NCBI GenBank assembly: GCA_028287505.1
Contig: JAQBPN010000071.1
Location: 1 to 64,000, forward strand
DNA: 64,000 bases
Direction: 5' to 3'
Origin: Fibrobacterota bacterium
Lineage (GTDB): Bacteria; Fibrobacterota; Fibrobacteria; UBA11236
Below are positions 7,690-15,081 of the stretch, piece after piece; within the stretch, counting starts at the first letter, position 1; the number at the start of each line of letters is the position of its first letter. The translations under genes and the position numbers were made by a program. The notes beneath the pieces are model-generated. The model did not search any database. It had not been told where the DNA came from and saw only the letters and a list, made by a program, of their open reading frames with translations.

Positions 7690-8634
7690 TCAGGCGGGCT
7701 TGCGGAAGCAGTAGGCGCAGTAGGCCCAAAGGCCTTGCTTCAAAGTGCGATATTGGTAGTAGGTAGCGTAGGCGTTTCCCAGTTTCTCGGAGCTGGTCAG
7801 GCGGAGTTTCCTGAGCATCCATCTAAGCGGAATGAAGATGAGTCCGAAGCGGAATATGGCCCGGGCATGGGGGAGCACGTCCGCGCTGATGTCTTCGCCG
7901 TGGAGGAGCTGGAATCCCGCGCGGGCGCCGTAGGTTTCCATTTCCGCCGGCGAGCAGAGATGGGGAACGGCCCAGCCCGCCAGGAAGCTCGAGTATTCCC
8001 TGGCCTGGGGGGCGTCTTCCGGGTTGCCGGCGCGGAAACCATCCGCGATGATCAGACGGCCGCCGGGCTTGAGCAGATCGAACATGGAGGCGACCCAGGC
8101 CTCCTTGTCCACCGCGTGGTCGAAACTTTCCACCGCCCACACCACGTCGAAGGATCCCGGTTTGAATGCGGGGACGTGGAAATCGTTGACCGCGAAGCGC
8201 GCGGGCGGGGCGGTATGTTTTCCCTTTCCGCCCGAAGGGTTTTTTGCCGGCGAGGCGCCGGCTTTCGCGAAGGACGCGGCAGCGAAGCCGCGCGCCAAAT
8301 GCGCCTGGCTTTCCACCAAGGTGATGCCGATGCATCTGCATCCCATTTCCCTGGCCAGGAATATCGAGGAACCTCCCACCCCGCAACCGGCGTCCAGTAC
8401 CTGGTCCCCCGGCTTCAGTCCGGCCAGCGCCGCCAGATACCGGACCATATGCTCGGTGGGATTCCCGCCCCGGGGCAGATCCCGGTCGAATCCATAGTGC
8501 ATATGGTGGTGCCATCCCGACTGGTAATACTTGAGATAATCCTCGGTGGTGGCCGCATAGTAGCGATGGACCTGGTCCTTGATTTCCCTATCCGTGGCCT
8601 GCTTTTCCACGGTCGTCGCAGTCGTTTCAGCCAT
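7690..8634 (-). CDS. SAM-dependent methyltransferase, tocopherol/sterol C-methyltransferase-like
   Basis: Class I methyltransferase of about 314 residues. Motif I is VLDAGCGVGGSSIFLA, followed by the acidic-loop region, FDVVWAVESFDH (motif II-like) and LLKPGGRLIIADGF (motif III-like), as in gamma-tocopherol, sterol and ubiE-related enzymes. The N-terminal YYAATTEDYLKYYQSGWHHHMHYG segment resembles that of small-molecule C/N-methyltransferases. The start at 8634 overlaps the upstream aminotransferase stop by 8 nt; a start nine codons further up is possible. An insertion of about 15 small and charged residues follows motif I. The acceptor is unknown; coupling to an aminotransferase suggests an amino-acid-derived or specialised metabolite. 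Confidence 0.85.
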   Translation of the reverse strand: MAETTATTVEKQATDREIKDQVHRYYAATTEDYLKYYQSGWHHHMHYGFDRDLPRGGNPTEHMVRYLAALAGLKPGDQVLDAGCGVGGSSIFLAREMGCRCIGITLVESQAHLARGFAAASFAKAGASPAKNPSGGKGKHTAPPARFAVNDFHVPAFKPGSFDVVWAVESFDHAVDKEAWVASMFDLLKPGGRLIIADGFRAGNPEDAPQAREYSSFLAGWAVPHLCSPAEMETYGARAGFQLLHGEDISADVLPHARAIFRFGLIFIPLRWMLRKLRLTSSEKLGNAYATYYQYRTLKQGLWAYCAYCFRKPA

Positions 8635-9799
8635 CGGCGGCCTCTTTCGCGCGGGCGACAATCCGCCGCAGGCCTTCGCGGAACTCCGCTTCCGGTCCCA
8701 ACAGGCTCACCACCAGGCGGCATCCCTCTTCGAAACCGAAAAGATGGCCCGGGTAGGCATACACATTGTGCGCTTCCACCATGTCCTGGGCGAAGGTTTC
8801 GTCATCGAGGGGCACGAGCAGGTCCAGGACCAGATACCAGCCGGCTTCCGGATGGAGCAGGCGCACATGGACGGACCCGGCGGCCAGCTTCCCGGCGGTG
8901 GCCAGATTGGCCCGCAACCTGGCCAGGATTGCCGTTTGGATGGAATGATCGAGTTTGAGCAAATCCCCAGCCGCTTCCTGCACCGGCGTGTTCACGGACA
9001 GGAAGGCATCGGCGATCCATTCCAGGTGGTCCAGGGCGGCCCGGACGGCGGAGTCCGCGCCCGCCACGTGGATCCATCCCAGCTTCATCTGGGGCAGGCC
9101 CAGCATCTTCGACAATCCGTTCAAGGTGAACACCAGCGGTCCTGAAGATTCGACTGCAAGAAACGGGCGCTCGCCCAACAGATAGTCCCGGAACACTTCA
9201 TCCACAATCAACGCCAGGCCGTACTCGTCGGCCAGTTCCAGGTACGCCCGGATTTCCTCCGCGTCCGTCAGATGCCCGGTGGGATTGTTGGGATTGACCA
9301 GGATCAGCGCCTTGGAGCGGGTGGACACGAGGCTGCGCAGGAATCCGAAATCCGCCTTCCAGCGCGCGGTCAGCCGCAAAGGGTAACGCACGAGTTTCAC
9401 ATGCTCCAGTTCCGCCAAGGCATCGAACAACGGATAGGTGGGCGACGGAATCAGGACTTCATCGCCCGGATTGCATAGGAGTTTGAAAAGGAAGGAATAG
9501 GCCTCGGAAGTGCTGGCGGTAAGGATGAGATCCTCGGGGCGGACGAGACGGCCGCGGGTTGCGTAATAGGCCGAGATGGCCGCGCGCGTTTCCGGACTTC
9601 CCTGGGGCGCGGGCCGATAGCGCATTATCGAGGGCCGGTCGAACAGGGCGGGGATGCCTTGGGGATAGGGGATACCGGCCACGGTGGGATTGGAGCCGGT
9701 CAAATCGATGACCTCGCCGCCGGAGGCTTCCCGGGAGAGTTTCGCCTCCCATTGGGGGTTGGGCTCCGCCGGGCCGCTTTCGAACCTGTCCGAAAACAT
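8627..9799 (-). CDS. Pyridoxal-phosphate-dependent aminotransferase, class I/II
   Basis: 390-residue fold-type I aminotransferase. The PLP lysine is K231 in NGLSKMLGLPQMKLGW. The conserved VNPNNPTGH block (about 168-176), the IVDEVFRDY segment with the Asp that contacts the pyridine nitrogen, and TASTSEAYSFLF near residue 95 all fit. The family includes aspartate, alanine and aromatic aminotransferases; the sequence alone does not fix the substrate. It lies 21 nt after metF and overlaps the methyltransferase gene, so the three minus-strand genes 10726-7690 probably form one transcript. Confidence 0.9.
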   Translation of the reverse strand: MFSDRFESGPAEPNPQWEAKLSREASGGEVIDLTGSNPTVAGIPYPQGIPALFDRPSIMRYRPAPQGSPETRAAISAYYATRGRLVRPEDLILTASTSEAYSFLFKLLCNPGDEVLIPSPTYPLFDALAELEHVKLVRYPLRLTARWKADFGFLRSLVSTRSKALILVNPNNPTGHLTDAEEIRAYLELADEYGLALIVDEVFRDYLLGERPFLAVESSGPLVFTLNGLSKMLGLPQMKLGWIHVAGADSAVRAALDHLEWIADAFLSVNTPVQEAAGDLLKLDHSIQTAILARLRANLATAGKLAAGSVHVRLLHPEAGWYLVLDLLVPLDDETFAQDMVEAHNVYAYPGHLFGFEEGCRLVVSLLGPEAEFREGLRRIVARAKEAADG

Positions 9800-9820
9800 G
9801 GAGGTCGCGGCTTGGCCGCC

Positions 9821-10726
9821 CTAGGCTTTGGCGGCTTTGGGCGCTTCCGGGGTAACCGGGAAGTGACCCAGCTTGCGCAGGTTTTCCGTAATCCGCGAGG
9901 AAGACTGGGATTGGTTCAGGGAATAGAGGTGGATGCCGGCGATGCCGTTCTTCAGAAGGTCCTGGCATTGGGTGGTGGCGAACTCGACTCCGCGCTGGGT
10001 CACCTCTTCGGGCTTGCCCGCGCTGAGGAATGCCACCATGGAATCAGGAATGATGCACCCGGAGAGTTCCTTGAAACGGGTGAGCTGGCCCAGGGTGAGA
10101 ACCGGCATGATGCCCGCCACGAACGGCATGGTCACGCCCTTGGCCGCGCACTTGTCGCGGAAACGGTAGAAGCTCCCATTGTCGAAAAACAACTGGCTGA
10201 TGGTGAATTGGGCGCCGTTGTCCTGCTTCAGCTTGAGGAAATCGATGTCCGCCTCCAGGGAGACGGCTTCCATGTGCTTCTCGGGATAGTACGCGCAGCC
10301 GATCTGCAGGGGGAAGTTGCCTTTGATGAACCCGATCAGGTCCGAAGCGTGCGCGAAGCCGTCCGGATGGGGCTTGAAAGCCTTGTCGCCTTTGGGAGGA
10401 TCTCCCCGCAGGGCCAGGACGTTGCGGATGCCGGACTTGACCAGGGTCTGCAGGATATCCCTGAGCTCGTCCCTCGAGTGGCCGACGCAGGTCAAATGCG
10501 CCATGGTTTCGATCCCGAGTTCATCCTGGATCCGGGACACCAGATCGACCGTCTTGGAGCGGGTGGACCCGCCGGCCCCGTAGGTTACGGAGATATAGTC
10601 CGGGGACAGCCGGGATATTTCCGCCATCGTCGTGTACAGGGTGGCCCAGCCCCCGGTATTCTTCGGGGGAAAGAGTTCATAGGAAAGGGTGGGCGTACCG
10701 TTAAGGAGCTTGTCTAGAATAGGCAT
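9821..10726 (-). CDS. metF: Methylenetetrahydrofolate reductase
   Basis: FAD-dependent TIM-barrel enzyme that reduces 5,10-methylene-THF to 5-methyl-THF for methionine synthesis. Family landmarks are present: LSYELFPPKN (catalytic Glu region), DYISVTYGAGGSTR, MAHLTCVGHSRDELRDIL, NVLALRGDPPKG and QLFFDNGSFYRFRDKC. Length from the ATG at 10726 is 301 residues, normal for bacterial MetF. An in-frame GTG at 10786 would leave only 2 nt to the divergent gene at 10789 and no room for promoters, so 10726 is preferred although no strong ribosome binding site is visible. Confidence 0.94.
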   Translation of the reverse strand: MPILDKLLNGTPTLSYELFPPKNTGGWATLYTTMAEISRLSPDYISVTYGAGGSTRSKTVDLVSRIQDELGIETMAHLTCVGHSRDELRDILQTLVKSGIRNVLALRGDPPKGDKAFKPHPDGFAHASDLIGFIKGNFPLQIGCAYYPEKHMEAVSLEADIDFLKLKQDNGAQFTISQLFFDNGSFYRFRDKCAAKGVTMPFVAGIMPVLTLGQLTRFKELSGCIIPDSMVAFLSAGKPEEVTQRGVEFATTQCQDLLKNGIAGIHLYSLNQSQSSSRITENLRKLGHFPVTPEAPKAAKA

Positions 10727-10788
10727 AGTATGGAGATCAAGTTTAGCAATTACAGGTCCGTCCTCCCAGAAGTAAGTATTTTTCACGC

Positions 10789-11502
10789 ATGAAAAAACCC
10801 GTTTTCATAGGCGCCTTCCTCTTCAGCCTCGTTCTGGCCGCGGCCAACAACCTCTTCAGCAAGCATTCCGTCGATTGGACCGGGGGCCCGGATGTCCTCG
10901 AGAAGCCGTCCGGATGGCCCAGCATGACCATCGCCCAGGGCATCCAGGCGGGTTTCAAGGTGGCCTGGAAAGGCTTTCTGGCCCACGAATACCTCATCCT
11001 GGGCGGGCTCCTGGCCATCGCCGTCATCATGTTCCTCATCCGCCGCAGCCGCTCGGCGTCGGTGGGCGTCATGGTCCGCACCGTGCTCCGCATCGGCCTG
11101 GGTTTGATGTTCCTGGTCGCCGCCTGGCCCAAGTTCTCCAGTCCCAAGGGGTTCGCCATCCTGGTGGCCCAGTATCAATTCCTCCCGCATTTCCTGGTGA
11201 ACGCTTTTTCATTGTGGCTGCCTGCCTTTGAAATCACCGTCGGCATCGGCATCATCATCACGCTCTGGGAAAAGGAATTCTCCGCGCTGGTGGGTCTATT
11301 GCTGCTCATGTTCATCGTCGCCCTCGGCCAAGCGCTGGTGCGGGACCTGGGCATCGCATGCGGTTGCTTCGACATCGAAGGGGCGCAGGATGCCGGCGAG
11401 GCCTGGTTCTCCCTGATCCGGGACGTGGTTCTGCTTGTGCCGGTCGCCTGGCTGGTCCTTTCGGGCGGCCGCCGCTACCTGCATTGGCCCCGTAATCGCT
11501 GA
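10789..11502 (+). CDS. DoxX/MauE-like integral membrane protein
   Basis: 237 residues with about five or six hydrophobic segments. The C-terminal two thirds (from about residue 90) resemble the DoxX/MauE superfamily: VMVRTVLRIGLGLMFLVAAWPKF, then paired helices and DLGIACGCFDIEG, a Cys-Gly-Cys motif typical of MauE-like proteins that assist disulphide or quinone-linked redox maturation. The N-terminal helix resembles an uncleaved signal anchor. No methylamine-utilisation genes are present, so the role is more likely general periplasmic redox or membrane homeostasis. It is divergent from metF with a 62-nt shared promoter gap. Confidence 0.75.
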   Translation: MKKPVFIGAFLFSLVLAAANNLFSKHSVDWTGGPDVLEKPSGWPSMTIAQGIQAGFKVAWKGFLAHEYLILGGLLAIAVIMFLIRRSRSASVGVMVRTVLRIGLGLMFLVAAWPKFSSPKGFAILVAQYQFLPHFLVNAFSLWLPAFEITVGIGIIITLWEKEFSALVGLLLLMFIVALGQALVRDLGIACGCFDIEGAQDAGEAWFSLIRDVVLLVPVAWLVLSGGRRYLHWPRNR

Positions 11503-11637
11503 TCCCCCGCACCAAACGGTACACATCGCCCGCCGCTTCGGAGCGCGCGCCCCCGAATAATGCGAATGCCGCGACCTGGGAATCGGCCTCCCGGCATTAT
11601 ATTTGGGAAGAGGGTGCAGCCGTCGCACCTGGAGGAC

Positions 11638-12591
11638 ATGCCCCTGACCCATTCCACTTTTTGGCGCGTGGCGCTTACGCTGCTGTTTTTCACCGTCCCG
11701 GCCCGCAGCTGGGATCTTTTCATTTCCGGCTCCGAAGGCTACACCCATTACGAGGCCAAGGATTTCAACCGGGTCCTGACCCTGATGGAAAAGACCACCA
11801 AGGAAAAGGGATTCAATCCGTACACCGTCAGTAAATTCGACGGCCATCCCCAGAACGCCCTGACCCTGGGCGTGAAGCAAGGACCCTGGGCCTTGGGGCT
11901 GGAAGCCGAATTCTGGGTGGAGAAATTCACCCAAAGCGAAGTGGCGTTCGACCTGGAAAACGCCGAGCGCGATACGGCGGTTACTTGCAGTGAACTTCGC
12001 AATCCCGCTTACAAACAGAGTTCGCTTTTCGGCTGCATCGAGGCCTCGGAGAAATTCGACTTCCTGCCCATCACCCTGCAACTGTCCTATGCGAAGGATC
12101 TGAGTCGATGGTTCCGCGTGGGCGCCGGCTATGGCATCGGCGTGCTGGCCGGGGCGGCCCAAATCGAAATGACCGCGAAGTACTACGGGGACAATGCCAT
12201 CGACAATGACCACATCGATTTCCAGATCTGGCCCGGGGTCAACATGGTGCAAAAAGCATTCGCCGATGCCGAATACCTTCCCTGGAAATGGATCGGCCTG
12301 GACTGGCGCATGGGGTGGCGGTTCTCCAAGATTGAAGGCCTTACCCTGCGCAACCAGCAAGGTGATTCCCGCATCTTCAAAAGCGTTTTTCCGGACGCCA
12401 AGGACGGAGCCCACATGTACTTCGCGTCGTACACGAACAATCCCGATGACGACAAGATTTACGTGGGTACGGAGGCGGACGCGAAGGCCAAGGCCGAACG
12501 CGAACCGGGAAGCCGCTTCCATCTCGTGAACGGCGATTTCACGGGCTGGTTCGTCGCCCTTAAGCTCAACCTCTATTGGAGGGACATCTGA
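11638..12591 (+). CDS. Predicted outer-membrane beta-barrel protein
   Basis: 317 residues with a signal peptide (RVALTLLFFTVPARS) and alternating amphipathic strands such as WALGLEAEFWVE, FRVGAGYGIGVLAGAA and GWFVALKLNLYW ending close to the C-terminus, as in OmpA/porin-type barrels. No named family is recognised. The start at 11638 has GGAGG 7 nt upstream; a longer in-frame start at 11560 lacks one. The stop and the next start overlap (TGATG), which suggests that barrel and lipoprotein are made together. Confidence 0.7.
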   Translation: MPLTHSTFWRVALTLLFFTVPARSWDLFISGSEGYTHYEAKDFNRVLTLMEKTTKEKGFNPYTVSKFDGHPQNALTLGVKQGPWALGLEAEFWVEKFTQSEVAFDLENAERDTAVTCSELRNPAYKQSSLFGCIEASEKFDFLPITLQLSYAKDLSRWFRVGAGYGIGVLAGAAQIEMTAKYYGDNAIDNDHIDFQIWPGVNMVQKAFADAEYLPWKWIGLDWRMGWRFSKIEGLTLRNQQGDSRIFKSVFPDAKDGAHMYFASYTNNPDDDKIYVGTEADAKAKAEREPGSRFHLVNGDFTGWFVALKLNLYWRDI

Positions 12592-13739
12592 TGCAACGCT
12601 CCACGATGAATCCGGGTATGCGCGCTTCCATGGGACGGGCGGGAGCCATCCTCGCGGGGATCTGCCTCGTGCTGCTGGCGGCTTCGGCATGCAGCAAGCA
12701 TGATGCCGATTTCGGCAGCAACGGACCCGTGTTCACGAATGACGCCTTCGTGCCGTACGATCCCTCCAAACCCGCCGATACCCTCCGCTTCGGCACCCTG
12801 AACATGAGCATCGGGTTTCCCGTGTCCCAACTGCTGTTCACGGACATGTCCGATACGGCCGTGGCCTATGTGGTCCTGGATTCCCTGTTCAAACGATATC
12901 AGCGCACGCTGCCGACCGAACGCATCAAGGGCATGGCCGCGACCCTCATCGACAGCAACATGGACGTGGTTGGCCTGCAGGAAGTCATGTCCTTTTCCAA
13001 GGATGGCGTGAAGGTCAACGATTTCCTGTCCGAGTTGGTGGCGGACATCAAGGCCGCGGGAGGCCCGGCCTACCAGGCCATAAGCTGCCCGCTGAACGAT
13101 ACCGTTCTCGCGGGAAGGAAGGACGGGAAATCCATTTCCATAGCCTTCCATGAAGGCGACGCCATCCTGGTCCATCCCAGGGTTCAGATATTGGACAGCG
13201 CCCGGTTCCTCTATTTCTCCCTGCTTCCCATTCCCACCAATGCCGGGACCAAGACCCAGAGGGCGCTCCAGTATGCGAAACTGAAGGGCCCGCACAACAT
13301 CGTCTGGCAGGTATACAATACCCATCTGGAAGTGTTCGAGGATTACAGCAGCAGCCAGGCCCTGGAGCTGCGCCGCCTGGTGGACAGCGTGAAAATCCAG
13401 GATGCGGCCAAGCGGGACGGCGCCCCCCAGATTGTCCTGGGGGATTTCAACGTGGACCCGAATACCAACGCCCACAACGTGATGCAGGAGGGGGGCTTCG
13501 AGGATACCTTCGATACCGCCTCCGTGGATCCCGGATTCACCTGCTGCGTGGCGGCCAGCGCGCTGTGGGCGCCCGATACCACCTTTTCCAATCGCCGCAT
13601 CGATTTCGTGTTCGGCCGGCATATGGTCAAGGTGGTGGACCACATGGTGGCGCTGAAAGGCCCCATCGTCACGGGATCGGGCGTGAAGGTGCTGGCCACC
13701 GATCATCGCATGATCATGACCCGCATCGTGGGACAATAG
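12591..13739 (+). CDS. Endonuclease/exonuclease/phosphatase-family lipoprotein
   Basis: 382-residue exported lipoprotein. The signal peptide ends in a lipobox (LLAASAC). The mature part carries the EEP-fold motifs: TLNMSIG at the start, VVGLQEVMS (metal-binding Glu), NTHLEVF (catalytic His region), LGDFNVDP (Asp and Asn), RRIDFVF and the C-terminal TDHRMI (Asp-His pair). EEP enzymes cleave phosphodiesters or phosphomonoesters in nucleic acids, sphingomyelin or inositides. A membrane-tethered extracytoplasmic form suggests an extracellular DNA, nucleotide or phospholipid substrate. GGAGGG precedes the start at 12591. Confidence 0.85.
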   Translation: MQRSTMNPGMRASMGRAGAILAGICLVLLAASACSKHDADFGSNGPVFTNDAFVPYDPSKPADTLRFGTLNMSIGFPVSQLLFTDMSDTAVAYVVLDSLFKRYQRTLPTERIKGMAATLIDSNMDVVGLQEVMSFSKDGVKVNDFLSELVADIKAAGGPAYQAISCPLNDTVLAGRKDGKSISIAFHEGDAILVHPRVQILDSARFLYFSLLPIPTNAGTKTQRALQYAKLKGPHNIVWQVYNTHLEVFEDYSSSQALELRRLVDSVKIQDAAKRDGAPQIVLGDFNVDPNTNAHNVMQEGGFEDTFDTASVDPGFTCCVAASALWAPDTTFSNRRIDFVFGRHMVKVVDHMVALKGPIVTGSGVKVLATDHRMIMTRIVGQ

Positions 13740-13761
13740 GCATTCCGGAGCGGATGGGAAA

Positions 13762-14184
13762 ATGCCTGAGTTGGATTCCGGAGCCACCGTATTCGACCCC
13801 GTGCGCAAGCGGCAGGTGGCCTCCACTCCGGAAGAAGCCGTGCGCCAAGCCGTGCTGCGCTACCTGATCGACACCCTCAAGGTCCCCATGAACCTGATCG
13901 GCGTGGAATTCTCCCTGGCCTCCCTGGAGCCCGGGAACTTCCGCCGCGTGGACATCGTGGTGTGGCGTCCGGGAGAGGGCCAGCTTTCGCCCTGGCTGCT
14001 GGTGGAGTGCAAGGAGCCTCGGGTCCGGATCGACGACGCGGTGGCCTTCCAGGCCGGCGATTACCTGAAAAAAATCCCCTGCCGCTATGTGATGCTTTCG
14101 AACGGGGCGGACACCCGGTATCTGGAACGTTACGGGGACGGCTATCGCCTGGTTGCGGGCCTGCCCTTCTATTCGCCGGAGTGA
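13762..14184 (+). CDS. Stand-alone type I restriction HsdR N-terminal-domain protein
   Basis: 140 residues matching the HSDR_N_2 type domain that in HsdR carries the PD-(D/E)xK nuclease. Visible landmarks: PEEAVRQAVLRYLI near the N-terminus, GVEFSL, RRVDIVVW (catalytic Asp), WLLVECKEPR (the ExK pair) and the helix DDAVAFQAGDYLKKI. No helicase domain follows and no hsdM or hsdS lies nearby, so this is an orphan domain protein, as found in other Bacteroidota/Fibrobacterota-group genomes, and not a restriction system. The biological role is unknown. Confidence 0.82.
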   Translation: MPELDSGATVFDPVRKRQVASTPEEAVRQAVLRYLIDTLKVPMNLIGVEFSLASLEPGNFRRVDIVVWRPGEGQLSPWLLVECKEPRVRIDDAVAFQAGDYLKKIPCRYVMLSNGADTRYLERYGDGYRLVAGLPFYSPE

Positions 14185-14187
14185 ACC

Positions 14188-15009
14188 GTGGCCGTCCGCT
14201 TCTTCCGCGCCTGCCTGCCCGCTTTGCTGCTATCCGCCTGCCTGTTCGAAACCGGGAGCGGAAACGGCGGGCCGCCGGATACCGATGGAGCGGGGTTCCC
14301 GGAAATCAGCCCCGACCTCGCCATCGGCAACCAGTGGATGTACCGATTCCGGCAATACACCGAGTACCAGGACGGCTCCAGGGGAGACACCACCCTGTAC
14401 TTCATCCATTATGAAATCACCGGTGACTCTCTCATCGCCGGGATCGGGTACCGGATCCTGGTCGAAGAGGATCTGGCTTTGTTCAACACCGACTTCGGCC
14501 TGGTCAAGAACCGGTCCGCCTACGCGGTCCTGGCCGGGTCTTCCGGCTTGCAGGTGAAGGCGCTGAAGGGCGGAGAACGGGCCACCGGGCGCTTCCCCTT
14601 CAAATCATCGGCCGGCTCCGGCATCGATACCCTCCATTTCAAAGACGAGGTCACGGCCTTGAAAATGCCCTTGGGCGCGGGCAAGGGCTGGGTCTACCGG
14701 GAACCCGGAAACCCGGACGGTACCTTGGCGGCGACCAAAACGTTTCTCGCCTGGGACACGATTTCCCTGGCCGGAGCGCCGACTCCGGCCCTTGAATTCC
14801 GGGTTGAAGTCGAGAATCTGGAATATATCCGGACCTTGGAATGGTATGCGGGGGATATCAAAGTCTTTTCGCGTTCCAGCGCTTCCACCACCTTCGCCGG
14901 CATGGACTCCTCGCGTTCGGAAGAGGAATACCTGGGCAAGCGGACCTTCACCAGGGATGACACCCTGGCGGTACTCAAGGGAACTATTTTCGATCCTGCC
15001 GCGGAGTGA
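14188..15009 (+). CDS. Hypothetical lipoprotein
   Basis: 273 residues starting with GTG three nt after the previous stop. The N-terminus is a lipoprotein signal with lipobox LLSAC at about residues 15-19, followed by a Gly/Asn/Asp-rich linker. The mature domain is rich in beta-forming segments (GNQWMYRFRQYTEYQD, EFRVEVENLEYI) with no catalytic motif I recognise. It lies downstream of the barrel, EEP lipoprotein and HsdR-N genes and may share their transcript. Confidence 0.75.
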   Translation: MAVRFFRACLPALLLSACLFETGSGNGGPPDTDGAGFPEISPDLAIGNQWMYRFRQYTEYQDGSRGDTTLYFIHYEITGDSLIAGIGYRILVEEDLALFNTDFGLVKNRSAYAVLAGSSGLQVKALKGGERATGRFPFKSSAGSGIDTLHFKDEVTALKMPLGAGKGWVYREPGNPDGTLAATKTFLAWDTISLAGAPTPALEFRVEVENLEYIRTLEWYAGDIKVFSRSSASTTFAGMDSSRSEEEYLGKRTFTRDDTLAVLKGTIFDPAAE

Positions 15010-15021
15010 AAATATCCGCCT

Positions 15022-15056
15022 GAAATGAAAAAGGGCCGCCCCGAGAAGGACGGCCC
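15022..15056 (-). terminator. Rho-independent terminator of the 15082-16809 gene
   Basis: On the minus strand arms 15033-15041 and 15048-15056 form a 9-bp stem with one mismatch and a six-base loop, followed by a T-rich tail (15022-15032). It lies 26 nt after the stop of the dehydrogenase-like gene. It may also slow transcription from the convergent lipoprotein gene. Confidence 0.8.
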
Positions 15057-15081
15057 ATACGTTTCATCGCGGGAAACCGGT

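Noticed and set aside
10727-10786. GTG start of metF at 10786
   Set aside because: It would leave 2 nt to the divergent gene at 10789 and no promoter space; the extra 20 residues are not typical of MetF.
10789-11502. Methylamine-utilisation gene mauE
   Set aside because: No other mau gene around; the domain is widespread in unrelated contexts.
13762-14184. Type I restriction system
   Set aside because: No helicase portion, hsdM or hsdS nearby.
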